A stretch of DNA of 64,000 nucleotides, taken from the NCBI GenBank assembly GCA_001005265.1, contig CP011392.1, positions 496,001 to 560,000 of the forward strand, in the 5' to 3' direction. Origin of the DNA: Dehalogenimonas sp. WBC-2 (GTDB lineage: Bacteria; Chloroflexota; Dehalococcoidia; Dehalococcoidales; Dehalococcoidaceae). Below are positions 52,715 to 61,970 of the stretch, one piece after another. The notes below the pieces were generated by a model. That model had not been told where the DNA came from and did no database searches. It saw nothing but the letters and a program-made list of their open reading frames with translations. The position numbers and the translations under genes are program-made. Positions within the stretch are counted from its first letter, which is position 1. Every line of letters starts with the position of its first letter.

Positions 52715-54109
52715 TTAAGCGGGTCTCTGTTCTGAAGCCATTCGATACGTTATCCTGAACGCTGTTCCTTTGCCTAGTTCGCTTTCAACATGAATCTCTC
52801 CGTCCGCTGCTGTGACAATGCTTTTGGTAATTGACAACCCCAGACCGAAACTTTGCTCAGAACTAGGGAGTTCGTTGGATTTGTAGAACCGGTCAAACGC
52901 GTGCGCCTGCTGGTCCTTAGTCATTCCCTTCCCAGTGTCACGTACCGTGATCTCGACACCCGAATCGGCCTTCACTGCACGTAAGTCGACCGTCCCACCT
53001 TCCGACGTGTACTTGAAGGCGTTATCGAGCAGGTTGGAAAGTACCCGCATATGAAGTTTGGCACTTCCTTTAATTATAAGGTCGGGTTGTATGCTGTATG
53101 TGAAGGTGATACCTTTGTCTTCGAACAGATCTTTGAAGGATTCGGCCGTCTCTAAAACAACTGGCGACAGATCAAGCACCCCGCTATCCGCCCCCAATCT
53201 TCCCTCGTCAGCACGGGCAAGGAATAGCAGATCATTGACCAGGTCTTCAAGTGTGCTTACGCGATTCAGGATGAAGCTGAGGAGTTGTTGATATTCTTCG
53301 GAACTCCTCTCGGCACTCATGGCCTTGGTCACCGAAGTCTTCAAAGAAGCCAACGGGGTTCTAAGTTCATGTGCGGCATCAGATACAAACTGCTTTTGTG
53401 TGACGAACGCAGCTTCAAGCCGGTCGGCCATGCTGTTGAATGATGCTGCCAAGCTTCCGATTTCGTCGTTTGACTTGGTATGAACCCTTTGACTTAAATC
53501 CGAACCTGTCATTCGTTGCGCGGTTTTGGCGACTACTTTGAGGGGTAATGTGATCTTTCTTGATATGACCTCTCCAATGAGGATGGAAAAAGCAAGAATA
53601 AAGGGCAGCAACAACATTGAGTTAAAATATATATCTCCAACCTGCAAGATGCTTGCCCAACTATGTACATCGAGTGTGGCGACAATTACAATATCGTTTC
53701 GGTCTGGGACGGATATGGAGAATACCGCCTTATCGCCACTGGGATGGGATATGACTGTACCTGGGAAATCTATCGCATATAGACGCACAGTTTGGTTTGT
53801 GTCATTGTTCGTGACGTCTAACCAATTGTCAGTTGGACCTCTACTGGAGGATCCAGTAGACCACCGAGAGAATTCCGAGAGAACCTGTTTCAACGTAATT
53901 TGTTTTATATTCGGTTTGTCGTTTATTGTTTCAGGATTAGCTTCGCCCAAATACCCGATACCCACTTCCATCGTTGCACGGGCGCTCCTAAACGCTGTTT
54001 GCTGATTATAAAATCCCGCTAAGGCAAATGAGCCAGCCACGAAGATAACAATAGAAATAATATATATTAGCGAGAGTTTTGACCTAAGGCTGGTGGTTTT
54101 CGATGGCAT
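52715..54109 (-). CDS. Membrane sensor histidine kinase, second two-component pair
   Basis: 464 residues. Two membrane segments (about 11-33 and 160-182) enclose a sensor domain; HAMP, H-box 'AAHELRTPLASLKTSV', N-box 'LSNLLDNAFKYTSEGG', G1 'DTGKGM' and G2 'FGLGLSITKSIV' follow. It overlaps the regulator gene by 26 bases, a normal pairing. Input unknown; the phosphate-related cluster starts 2 kb away, but the sequence gives no proof of linkage. Confidence 0.95.
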   Translation of the reverse strand: MPSKTTSLRSKLSLIYIISIVIFVAGSFALAGFYNQQTAFRSARATMEVGIGYLGEANPETINDKPNIKQITLKQVLSEFSRWSTGSSSRGPTDNWLDVTNNDTNQTVRLYAIDFPGTVISHPSGDKAVFSISVPDRNDIVIVATLDVHSWASILQVGDIYFNSMLLLPFILAFSILIGEVISRKITLPLKVVAKTAQRMTGSDLSQRVHTKSNDEIGSLAASFNSMADRLEAAFVTQKQFVSDAAHELRTPLASLKTSVTKAMSAERSSEEYQQLLSFILNRVSTLEDLVNDLLFLARADEGRLGADSGVLDLSPVVLETAESFKDLFEDKGITFTYSIQPDLIIKGSAKLHMRVLSNLLDNAFKYTSEGGTVDLRAVKADSGVEITVRDTGKGMTKDQQAHAFDRFYKSNELPSSEQSFGLGLSITKSIVTAADGEIHVESELGKGTAFRITYRMASEQRPA

Positions 54110-54761
54110 AACCCAACCCCTTTATTGTCCTGATGACTGATTCCTTTTCATCAGGATTAAGTTTTTTCCTAATGCGACCGATAAGTACGTCAATTACGTT
54201 GGAAAAAGAGCCGTGTTCGCAGTCCCAGACATGTTCCTGGAGCATTTCCCGCGTTACAACACCCCCTTGATTGAATGCCAAGAATTCAAGAACAGCATAT
54301 TCTTTTGAGGTGAGTGAGATCTCGACCCCGCGGTAACGTACGGCTTTGTTTATTGTGTTCACTCCAAGTTCGCCAATTACGATCTCAGGCGAGCGGTGGT
54401 TCTGGAATCTCCTGATCAACGCCCGCACCCTGGCCTGTAACTCAGGGTAACTGAATGGCTTCACCAGGTAGTCATCTGCCCCGCAGTCGAGTCCCCGTAC
54501 CCGGTCATCTTCACAGTACCGGGCGGTCAGCATCAGAATGGAGGTTTCTCTACCGGCATGCCGGATAGCCTTGCAGACAGAAAACCCATCCAACTTGGGG
54601 AGCATTATATCGAGGATGATTAGGTCGTAAGAATAGGCCAATGCCATTTCGGAGCCGATGGCTCCGTCACCGGCCCAATCAACGGCATACCCATTCTCCT
54701 CCAATCCGGTTTTAACCGGCCAGACTAGGTTTTCATCGTCTTCAACCAAGAGTATCCGCAT
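54084..54761 (-). CDS. OmpR/PhoB-family response regulator
   Basis: 225 residues. Receiver with 'RILLVEDDENLV', phospho-acceptor Asp in 'LIILDIMLPKLDG' and 'MLTAR', 'VKPFSYPELQARV'. Winged-helix output with 'LTSKEYAVLEFLAFN' and 'VIDVLIGRIRKKL...IRTIKGLGYAI'. Complete. Transcribed ahead of its kinase. Confidence 0.96.
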   Translation of the reverse strand: MRILLVEDDENLVWPVKTGLEENGYAVDWAGDGAIGSEMALAYSYDLIILDIMLPKLDGFSVCKAIRHAGRETSILMLTARYCEDDRVRGLDCGADDYLVKPFSYPELQARVRALIRRFQNHRSPEIVIGELGVNTINKAVRYRGVEISLTSKEYAVLEFLAFNQGGVVTREMLQEHVWDCEHGSFSNVIDVLIGRIRKKLNPDEKESVIRTIKGLGYAIENHQP

Positions 54762-54930
54762 GCCCCGATATTATCATGTCCGCAGTAAAAGGCAATCAAA
54801 TTCATTTTGTGTTCATGTTGATTGGCGAAACGGCCGACGGGCGATGCCGATGAACAGTGTCTTTTATTGTCTCCGTTTAACATTACTGTGGTATCATGAT
54901 AGGGGAATTAGTTCTGTCTTTTGAACAGTA

Positions 54931-55006
54931 TGGTGGGTGGCAGTGTTCTCGAACCACTGACATCTGCGAAGTCAACGCAGTGCTCTAACCAACTCAGCTA
55001 ACCTCC
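54931..55006 (-). tRNA. Atypical tRNA-Val(GAC)-like sequence, possibly a pseudo-tRNA
   Basis: 76 bases including an encoded CCA (54931-54933). Anticodon stem CTGCG/CGCAG is perfect and the loop TTGACTT gives GAC (Val), but base 37 is T rather than a purine. Three of seven acceptor pairs mismatch (GGAGGTT against GCCACCC), the D stem has three good pairs of four, and the last T-stem pair is G.A. The right-hand acceptor strand would fit a 5' end like GGGTGGT. So the 5' end seems altered; it may still be expressed or may be a degenerate tRNA. Confidence 0.6.
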
Positions 55007-55100
55007 ATGAAAAGGCTTAAGATTTTAGTTGAAGTACCACATGAATTAAGTGGGCTGTGCTGGTTGTTTTCCACCTCAATTCGTGTATTGTGCAGAATAT

Positions 55101-56420
55101 ATGACAAGTGATTTGACTAATCCAAGCACTGTTTTGCACCCTCGCTTTTTTGGGAGTTCGGGGATTCGTAGTCTGGCTGATCAGAATTTGGTTGAATTAG
55201 CGGGGAAGATTGGTTTTATTGTAGGTGAACGATATCGTAACATCGTAGTTGGTGGCGATACGCGCATTTCCACAAATACCATTAAACAGGCGTTGTTCAA
55301 TGGTATTCAAGCGTCCGGCAGTATTTGCCAGGATGCCGGACTAATTCCGACCCCCACACTGGCTTATGCAGCCAGACATTTTGATGCCGGGATCATGATA
55401 ACGGCTTCTCACAATCCTCCACAATACAATGGCTTGAAATTCTGGCACTCTGATGGGGCAGCCTTTGATGACCGGGAGGAAAGAGAAATAGAATTCATGG
55501 TCTCATCGTTTGATGAGCCATCATTTAAAAGAACTGGTGTCCCTCAGCAGTACCACAACGCGGTCAATGAGCATATTGATCGTATCCTGAACGGTTTCTC
55601 GGGTAGTCTGGAGAATCTCAGGGTTGTTATTGATTGCGGCGGAGGCGCTGGATCCGTAATTACGCCGCGCCTATTGTATAAAATGGGAATAAAACCAGTC
55701 CAATTATATTGTGAACCGAGCGGGGTTTTCCCGCGTCCCAGTGAGCCTACCGATGCCAATCTCACCGCTTTAAAGCAAAAAGTGATTGAGACAAAAGCGC
55801 GGGTTGGATTATCACATGACGGTGACGCTGATAGATTGGTTGTTGTGACCGAGAGCGGTGATGTTGTTTCTGGTGATAAACTTCTTATCATTCTGGCCCA
55901 ACATATGATGGTTAAAAAAATAGTGACTACGGTGGATGCTTCAATGGTTATCGAAGAATCCGGACTTACGGTTCATCGGACTCGGGTCGGCGACAGCGCC
56001 GTATCGGCAGAGCTTAAAAAGACTCAAGGTGAATTTGGTGGAGAGCCATGCGGCGCCTGGATATTCCCCAAGCTTTCTTATTGCCCTGATGGTATTAATG
56101 CTGCGGCAATAATTGCCGTGATAGCTGGTGGGGGGCAGAGTCTGTCGAAGTTGGCTGCCGAAATTCCTTCCTACCCGATTATTCGCGGCAGTGTTAAGTA
56201 TGATCCAACCAAGGATATGGCTAGTATAGAGAACAGTCTGATGGCATTTGACCCGATCGGCATAGACAGAACTGACGGTATAAAGCTTAAGCTGAATAGC
56301 GGCTGGTTGCTGGTTAGGCCTTCAGGAACTGAGCCGCTTATGAGACTAACCGTTGAGGCGCAGGGTGAACATACTGCAAAAAATATCTACGAAAAAGCGA
56401 TGGCTTTAATAGTCAAATAG
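55101..56420 (+). CDS. Phosphohexomutase (phosphoglucosamine mutase/phosphomannomutase family)
   Basis: About 439 residues from ATG 55101. All four alpha-D-phosphohexomutase signatures are present: phosphoserine loop 'TASHNPPQYNG', metal loop 'DGDADRL', sugar loop 'GEFGGEPCG' and phosphate loop 'RPSGTEPLMR'. The order and 'FGSSGIR' start resemble archaeal-type GlmM/PMM enzymes. It probably supplies a sugar-1-phosphate for cell-envelope or glycan synthesis; exact substrate is not decidable. Confidence 0.92.
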   Translation: MTSDLTNPSTVLHPRFFGSSGIRSLADQNLVELAGKIGFIVGERYRNIVVGGDTRISTNTIKQALFNGIQASGSICQDAGLIPTPTLAYAARHFDAGIMITASHNPPQYNGLKFWHSDGAAFDDREEREIEFMVSSFDEPSFKRTGVPQQYHNAVNEHIDRILNGFSGSLENLRVVIDCGGGAGSVITPRLLYKMGIKPVQLYCEPSGVFPRPSEPTDANLTALKQKVIETKARVGLSHDGDADRLVVVTESGDVVSGDKLLIILAQHMMVKKIVTTVDASMVIEESGLTVHRTRVGDSAVSAELKKTQGEFGGEPCGAWIFPKLSYCPDGINAAAIIAVIAGGGQSLSKLAAEIPSYPIIRGSVKYDPTKDMASIENSLMAFDPIGIDRTDGIKLKLNSGWLLVRPSGTEPLMRLTVEAQGEHTAKNIYEKAMALIVK

Positions 56421-56821
56421 TGTAGTCAAACAAATAGACTTGCCGAGGTCATTAAAAGAGCAGATAGATTGGGTCTGTCTTTTTGAAGGTCATGGTTGGT
56501 GCTAGCAGTCAATATGCAGAACCGTCAGTCTGGTCTTTAGTCTCCTTCCTGGCCATATATTCGGTTGAAGGGACTGGAACCATCCGTCTGAGGGTAACAC
56601 AATCAGCCCTGAATATTGGGGTAAATTAAACCCTGCGACACTTTCTAATCAGTGTTTTAAATTATATTTTAAGGTAGTTCCGGCACGGATAAGCTACTGG
56701 GGTTAGTTTCTTGATGTCCTCGGATAAGATTCCATTTAAGTTTGCCGCGCCCATTCACTGCTATATGAAACGCTTGAGTGTGCTTACTTAATGGGGTACA
56801 GTATATATATCAGATTCCAAG
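56421..56821. other. Intergenic region without a gene
   Basis: About 400 bases between the phosphohexomutase gene and the direct repeats ahead of ppk. No ORF, RNA gene or clear terminator hairpin was found. A/T content rises toward the ppk promoter. Confidence 0.5.
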
Positions 56822-56865
56822 TTTTAACATATTGTTAAAGTGGTTTTAACCAAGTTTTAACATAA
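56822..56865 (+). promoter_or_regulatory. Four 11-bp direct repeats resembling a Pho box, upstream of ppk
   Basis: TTTTAACATAT, TGTTAAAGTGG, TTTTAACCAAG and TTTTAACATAA occupy 56822-56832, 56833-56843, 56844-56854 and 56855-56865 with no gaps. Units of 11 bp with a 7-base core are how PhoB/PhoP-family regulators bind. A -10-like TATACT follows at 56872-56877, right-spaced for an activator-dependent promoter lacking a -35 box. Transcription would start about 20 bases before the ATG at 56906. A phosphate-starvation control of ppk is the natural reading. Confidence 0.65.
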
Positions 56866-56905
56866 TATACTTATACTGATGAAGTTAAGCGATATAAAGG
56901 ATTTC

Positions 56906-59104
56906 ATGTCAGAGACTGTTAAAACCGAGAAAATAGATTTAGATTCCCCCGCTCTGTTTGTCAATCGTGAGTTATCATGGCTACAATTCAATCGCCGCGT
57001 ACTTGAGGAAGCTCAAGATGAAACCACTCCCATTCTCGAAAGATTGAAGTTCGCCTCGATCTTTACCTCAAACCTAGATGAATTTTTTATGGTTCGCGTC
57101 GGCACGCTTTTTCGCGCCCTCGAAGCCGATCTTAACGAACGAGATGCCAGCGGCAGAACCATACGTCAGCAGCTTGATGAGATTGCGGCAGGTGTAAGCA
57201 ATTTAGTGGCTGAACAGTATGACTGCCTTCAGAATAAAATATTTCCAGCTCTACGTGAGGCCGGAATCTCCATACATAAACTTGATGACTTGAACGAACA
57301 AGAAAACGAAATCCTTGATAAATATTTCATCGACCAAGTCTTCCCGATCCTAACACCACTCGCCATCGATGCCGGACATCCGTTTCCGTTCTTAAGTAAC
57401 CTGCGGCTTAATCTGATGATCGTCTTCAAAGAGATTGCCATTGCTAACGCTCCTCAGCCACATGCCTTCGTCGAAGTACCCTCCGTCTTGCCCAGGTTGA
57501 CACCCGTTAGACTCAACTCTCAAGGATTTCATTTTGTATTGCTGGAAGATCTGATACGCAAGCATATCAAGATATTATTTCCAGGTATGGAAATAAAGAA
57601 TACAGTTGCCATGCAGGTAACCAGAAACTATGACTATGATTTCACGGATATTGAGGTCCTAGATCTATTGAAATCGGTCGAAACCGAGCTTAAGAACAGA
57701 TCGCATAAAGTTGCTGTACGTTTAGAAATAGAACCGGGAGCGCCGAAGAAGACCTTGAAAATGCTCGAAGAACAACTCGGGCTAGAAAGCGGATTCATTT
57801 ACGAGATACCGGGACCAATCAATGTTAGGGACCTTCTGCCGATTCGTGAATTGCCCATAAACCCAAACTATAAGGAAATACCGTTTAATCCCAGGATCCC
57901 GAAACCATTTACGACCGACAGAGATATATTTTCGATCATTCGGGACGAAGACATATTGCTGCATCACCCCTATGATTCCTTCGCTGTAGTTATGGACTTT
58001 CTGAATACTGCTGCCGATGATCCGGATGTTCTGGCGATTAAGCAGACATTATACCGAATCGGGAACGATTCACCAGTGGTCAGTGCCCTATGCCGGGCCG
58101 CCGAAAATGGTAAACAGGTAACGGCAGTGGTCGAACTGAAAGCTCGCTTTGATGAGGAGTACAATATTGACTGGACTCGTCAAATGGAGCGTTCAGGTGT
58201 CAATGTAGTGTTCGGTTTTGTGCGCTGGAAGGTGCACTGTAAAGCCACTCTGGTTGTGAGGAGAGAAGGACGCACACTTAAACGTTACGTCCATCTGTCT
58301 TCTGGTAATTACAATACTTTTACTGCCCGGTTATATACCGATGTTGGTTTACTTACCTCAAATCCCGATTTTGGCCATGATGTTTCATCCCTGTTCAACG
58401 TCCTAACCGGTTTTAACTCGTGGGTTAGCGGAGAAATTTTCGCCGTAGATATCCTGAAAGCTATGTTTAAAAAATTCATGCTGTCTCCGGTAACATGTAG
58501 AGACACTATTCTTCATCTCATTGAGAGAGAAACCAAGAAGTCTACACAGAAGGATCCCGGGCATATCATTTTCAAGCTAAACTCACTGGTCGATACCGCC
58601 ATTATCACTAAGCTTTATGAAGCTTCTCAAGCCGGTGTCCAGATTGATCTTATAATCCGGGGTATCTGTTGCCTTCGGCCTGGAATCCCCGGTTTAAGTG
58701 ATAACATCCGCGTCATCAGCATCCTGGATCGTTTTTTGGAACATTCCCGCATCATGTTTTTTCTGAATAGTGGTAATCCGGAGATTTACTCCGGCAGCCC
58801 AGATTTCATGCCCCGGAATTTTGACAGCCGGGTTGAAATTATATACCCCATAGAAAACCCAGCTCTGAAAAACCGTATTTTGAATGAAATATTAGTCACA
58901 TATATGAATGATAACGTCAAAGCTCGTCTTATGCAGCCCGACGGCACCTATCTCAGAGTTAAACCCGGTGATAATCAGGCTCCATTGCGCAGTCAAAGCG
59001 TGCTGATTGCCATCGCTAGGAGCGGCGGCATCAAGTCCCGACCTTATGAAGAGATGGTTAAACAGGTGGGTTCACGGAAAGTGTCGAAGAAGGGGAAGAC
59101 TTAG
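56906..59104 (+). CDS. ppk: Polyphosphate kinase 1
   Basis: 732 residues from ATG 56906, where AAAGGA is well spaced; an ATG at 56879 falls in the promoter region. Ppk1 polymerises ATP gamma-phosphates into polyphosphate and acts at the membrane periphery. N-domain 'FVNRELSWLQFNRRVLEEA'; catalytic His in 'VHCKATLVV' and second His in 'EHSRIMFFLNSG'; 'IRDEDILLHHPYDSF' and 'LSSGNYN' are also typical. First gene of a four-gene overlapping run. Confidence 0.97.
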   Translation: MSETVKTEKIDLDSPALFVNRELSWLQFNRRVLEEAQDETTPILERLKFASIFTSNLDEFFMVRVGTLFRALEADLNERDASGRTIRQQLDEIAAGVSNLVAEQYDCLQNKIFPALREAGISIHKLDDLNEQENEILDKYFIDQVFPILTPLAIDAGHPFPFLSNLRLNLMIVFKEIAIANAPQPHAFVEVPSVLPRLTPVRLNSQGFHFVLLEDLIRKHIKILFPGMEIKNTVAMQVTRNYDYDFTDIEVLDLLKSVETELKNRSHKVAVRLEIEPGAPKKTLKMLEEQLGLESGFIYEIPGPINVRDLLPIRELPINPNYKEIPFNPRIPKPFTTDRDIFSIIRDEDILLHHPYDSFAVVMDFLNTAADDPDVLAIKQTLYRIGNDSPVVSALCRAAENGKQVTAVVELKARFDEEYNIDWTRQMERSGVNVVFGFVRWKVHCKATLVVRREGRTLKRYVHLSSGNYNTFTARLYTDVGLLTSNPDFGHDVSSLFNVLTGFNSWVSGEIFAVDILKAMFKKFMLSPVTCRDTILHLIERETKKSTQKDPGHIIFKLNSLVDTAIITKLYEASQAGVQIDLIIRGICCLRPGIPGLSDNIRVISILDRFLEHSRIMFFLNSGNPEIYSGSPDFMPRNFDSRVEIIYPIENPALKNRILNEILVTYMNDNVKARLMQPDGTYLRVKPGDNQAPLRSQSVLIAIARSGGIKSRPYEEMVKQVGSRKVSKKGKT

Positions 59105-59110
59105 AACGCA

Positions 59111-59710
59111 ATGCCTCAAGCTGTCGCCTATAATAAGACCATGAATGCGGTGGAGGAGATATCTAAAACCTATGATGTCGACCCTGAGCACACTCAAAAG
59201 GTAGTCCAACTGGCTTTGGCTATATTTGATGAATTAGTGCCTCTCCACCATTACGGAGCACCCGAACGCCATCTCCTGGCGATGGCCAGCCGGATGCACG
59301 ATATTGGATGGTCTAAAACAGTTTTTCAAGGCCATCATAAGATTAGCGCCGATATGATTATGAAACTTGAAATCCCAGGGTTGAGTGATAAAGACAGAAT
59401 TATTTGTTCACTTATCGCCCGATACCACACCAAAGCCCTTCCCAACCCATCTCGTCACCGTAAATTCGCTTCACTCAATGCAAAAAACCGATCTCTCGTC
59501 GAGTGGTTAGCAGGGATGCTCCGAATCGCGGATGCGTTGGATAGCAGCCATACGGGTATCGTTAAAAACCTTAACATCATAATCAGCGATAAATCCTTAA
59601 GCTTTCAGTTAGAAACCGAGGTTGATTGTTGGGATGAAGTCAGACGCGCTCGAATTAAGCAGGATCTCTTAGTCACAAAAACCGGCAAGGTGATAATGTA
59701 TCAATGTTGA
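59111..59710 (+). CDS. HD-domain protein related to the exopolyphosphatase (Ppx/GppA) C-terminal domain
   Basis: 199 residues. 'DPEHTQKVVQLALAIFDEL' and 'LLAMASRMHDIGW' carry the HD metal ligands, followed by 'HHKISADMI' and 'ARYHTKALP'. This matches the HD-like third domain of long Ppx proteins, here as a separate gene without the ASKHA catalytic domain. Being next to ppk, it probably acts in polyphosphate or (p)ppGpp turnover. Overlaps the next gene by 7 bases. Confidence 0.85.
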   Translation: MPQAVAYNKTMNAVEEISKTYDVDPEHTQKVVQLALAIFDELVPLHHYGAPERHLLAMASRMHDIGWSKTVFQGHHKISADMIMKLEIPGLSDKDRIICSLIARYHTKALPNPSRHRKFASLNAKNRSLVEWLAGMLRIADALDSSHTGIVKNLNIIISDKSLSFQLETEVDCWDEVRRARIKQDLLVTKTGKVIMYQC

Positions 59711-60435
59711 TCGCTTTTATTTCTGATATCCACGGCAATCTTCCGGCATTGAGAGCAGCTTTTACAGATGCCAGGCGCAAGGGAGCCGACAGAATAGTTT
59801 GTGCCGGAGATATTGTCGGATATGGCCCTTTCCCCAACGAGGTCTGTGATTTTCTCAAGGATAATGCCATCGAGTCAATAAGCGGAAATTATGACTGTAA
59901 AGTCCTCGACGTAATCTCCAATGGTGAGAAGTCAATTTCGAAAATATCAAAGAAAAAACGTGAATTGGTCAACTGGACAGCCAGTGAGCTAAACAAACCC
60001 AGTCGGCGGTATCTATCGTCTTTAACTAATCGTCTTGAATTTACGCTGCCGAACGGTAAAAAAGTTTTGGTGGTACACGGAAGTCCGTTGTCTGAAGACG
60101 ATGACATCCTGCCAAGCATCACGGCTCCGGCATTGAAATCTAAATGCGGCGACACCGACGTCAACATCCTGGTATCTGGCCACACACACATCCCGTTTAT
60201 AAAAAGACTGGCTGGTATACTTGTGGTAAATTGCGGATCAGTGGGATTGCCGGTTGACGGTGATCCCAGGCCCTCATATGGGCTGGTTTCTAGCGAGGAA
60301 GGTCATGTTCACGGTCAAATCGTCCGCTTTGAATACGATGTAAATGAGACGATCTCTGCAGTTAAAAAAACTTCACTGCCCAAGGGAATCCAACAAGATT
60401 TTGCTCAAGGATCAAAAAGGAGATACTTGCAATGA
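59704..60435 (+). CDS. Calcineurin-like metallophosphoesterase
   Basis: 243 residues. Metal ligands in 'FISDIHGNLPAL', 'CAGDIVGYGPFPNE', 'ISGNYD', 'VVHGSP' and 'LVSGHTHIPF', as in YfcE-like/ApaH-related phosphodiesterases. It is coupled to the HD gene upstream and overlaps the following ORF. Substrate unknown; in this cluster polyphosphate, a nucleotide or a small phosphodiester are all possible. Confidence 0.9.
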   Translation: MLIAFISDIHGNLPALRAAFTDARRKGADRIVCAGDIVGYGPFPNEVCDFLKDNAIESISGNYDCKVLDVISNGEKSISKISKKKRELVNWTASELNKPSRRYLSSLTNRLEFTLPNGKKVLVVHGSPLSEDDDILPSITAPALKSKCGDTDVNILVSGHTHIPFIKRLAGILVVNCGSVGLPVDGDPRPSYGLVSSEEGHVHGQIVRFEYDVNETISAVKKTSLPKGIQQDFAQGSKRRYLQ

Positions 60436-60632
60436 ATGAAGCCCCAAAATGGATTGAAGTTGAATTGAAACTAATCCTGCCAAACAGTAAAACCGAATCG
60501 GCGGTAGTCGACCATCTGAAACATGGATGGTCATTAAATTTTCCAGACATGATATCCTCATTCATTTTCGATACCTTGAATCTTTTCGATAAATTTCAAG
60601 CTCTGTTAAAAATGACCGTAACCAACTGGTGA
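60432..60632 (+). CDS. Short ORF resembling the start of a CYTH (triphosphate tunnel) protein, truncated
   Basis: 66 residues starting with a 4-base overlap (ATGA) on the phosphoesterase gene. 'WIEVELKLILPNSKTESAVVDHL' resembles the first strand and helix of CYTH domains, which bind inorganic tri- and polyphosphate and are often fused to CHAD domains near ppk. CYTH proteins need about 180 residues, so this is at most a remnant. Its end overlaps the nifN 3' end on the other strand by 27 bases, marking the probable break. Confidence 0.45.
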   Translation: MNEAPKWIEVELKLILPNSKTESAVVDHLKHGWSLNFPDMISSFIFDTLNLFDKFQALLKMTVTNW

Positions 60633-61970
60633 ATCATCCTGTAATTTTCTTAATAGTTCGTTAACAATCTGATCAAATAGGTGCTGTGCTCCACGGTAGC
60701 CTACATGTAGAATCCGTTGCCCCCCGGTGCGGTCCAGAACCGGAAAACCGACCCGAATAAGAGGTATTCCTAGCCTCTGTGACGTCCCGTAGCCGCCGCT
60801 GTTCCCGACCAAAAAATCAGCCCCTGAGGTTGTGGCTGCCGCGGTGATTTCACTAAAATCTGCACCCTCTAAAATGGTGGGTTGGTCGATACCTGCCGGA
60901 ATAGAATTGCGAATGGCTGCCTGAAATCCGTTTCCCTTTCCACCAGAGGCACATACCACCGGGAAAACACCTATTTCAGCAAGAAATGAAGTCAATCCGA
61001 TGACAAGGCCTTCCTCGCCATAGATCACAGCTTTTTTGCCGAACAAATATTTATGTGCATCAACATAGGAATCAATAAGGCGACCTCTTTCGGCGACATA
61101 TTTTGGTGGTATCTTCCGCCCTGATAAATCTGAAAGGATGTTGAAAAGTACATCTGTCTTTCCAATTCCGATCGGTGCGCCGACGATTATTTCAGGAACG
61201 CCAAAACGCGTTTCCAGGAGCGCTCCGCCGTCCATTTGCTTGGAAAGGGTTGAGCTTAATACCAAAGTAGCTGCCGCTCTTCCCATACTTGCAATACTAG
61301 AAATAGGAGTGCCTCCACGCGGAATCGGTTCATATGTTGACGCCGCGGGGGCATCCAGCGTGTCAGAGTAATCAGGGAGCATCGTATACACCAGTCCGAA
61401 GTCCTCAAGGATTTCCTTAAGATACCGGATATCTGCCGGTGATAATATGCCAGGCATTATATTTACCGCCCTACCAAAACCAGGGTAGGGCTCAATCGCC
61501 AGTCGGTCTATTATTGAATGCACGGCAGAATGGAAGCCTGAATCGTGCGTTCCGGCATAGCTAGGAGTGGCAACAGGGACTAGAGCCGGATGAAAGTCCC
61601 CGGTGAGTTGGCTTTCAAATTCTGGTACGAGCCTTTCCAGGTCATCCCCGATGGTTTCGGTGAGGCATGACGAAGCCACTCCGATGAATTGCGGATTATA
61701 CTGACTGATGACATTACTGAGCGCTTTAAACAGGTTGTCCTTGCCACCAAAAATAGCGCTTCCCTCACTGAAGCTTGATGACGCCACATCTACAGGTTCA
61801 CGGAAGTGACCTATTAAATATCTTCGGATATACGTAGCACATCCCTGGGATCCATGTATCAGCGGAATCGCGGCTTCGATCCCCCGGAATGCCAGACAGG
61901 CTCCCAATGGGGCGCAAGCCTTGCAGGCGTTTTGGGTGGCCGTGGGGGTAAGTTTTGTCAGGAGTTTCAT
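60606..61970 (-). CDS. nifN: Nitrogenase FeMo-cofactor biosynthesis protein NifN
   Basis: 454 residues. NifN half of the NifEN scaffold on which the nitrogenase cofactor is finished. N-terminal 'CKACAPLGACLAFRGIEAAIPL', 'HGSQGCATYIRRY', 'HFREPVDVASSSFSEG' and 'ASSCLTETIGDD' are diagnostic of NifN rather than NifK. It overlaps the nifE stop by 4 bases, so the pair is coupled. No nifB domain is fused at its end. Confidence 0.95.
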   Translation of the reverse strand: MKLLTKLTPTATQNACKACAPLGACLAFRGIEAAIPLIHGSQGCATYIRRYLIGHFREPVDVASSSFSEGSAIFGGKDNLFKALSNVISQYNPQFIGVASSCLTETIGDDLERLVPEFESQLTGDFHPALVPVATPSYAGTHDSGFHSAVHSIIDRLAIEPYPGFGRAVNIMPGILSPADIRYLKEILEDFGLVYTMLPDYSDTLDAPAASTYEPIPRGGTPISSIASMGRAAATLVLSSTLSKQMDGGALLETRFGVPEIIVGAPIGIGKTDVLFNILSDLSGRKIPPKYVAERGRLIDSYVDAHKYLFGKKAVIYGEEGLVIGLTSFLAEIGVFPVVCASGGKGNGFQAAIRNSIPAGIDQPTILEGADFSEITAAATTSGADFLVGNSGGYGTSQRLGIPLIRVGFPVLDRTGGQRILHVGYRGAQHLFDQIVNELLRKLQDDSPVGYGHF

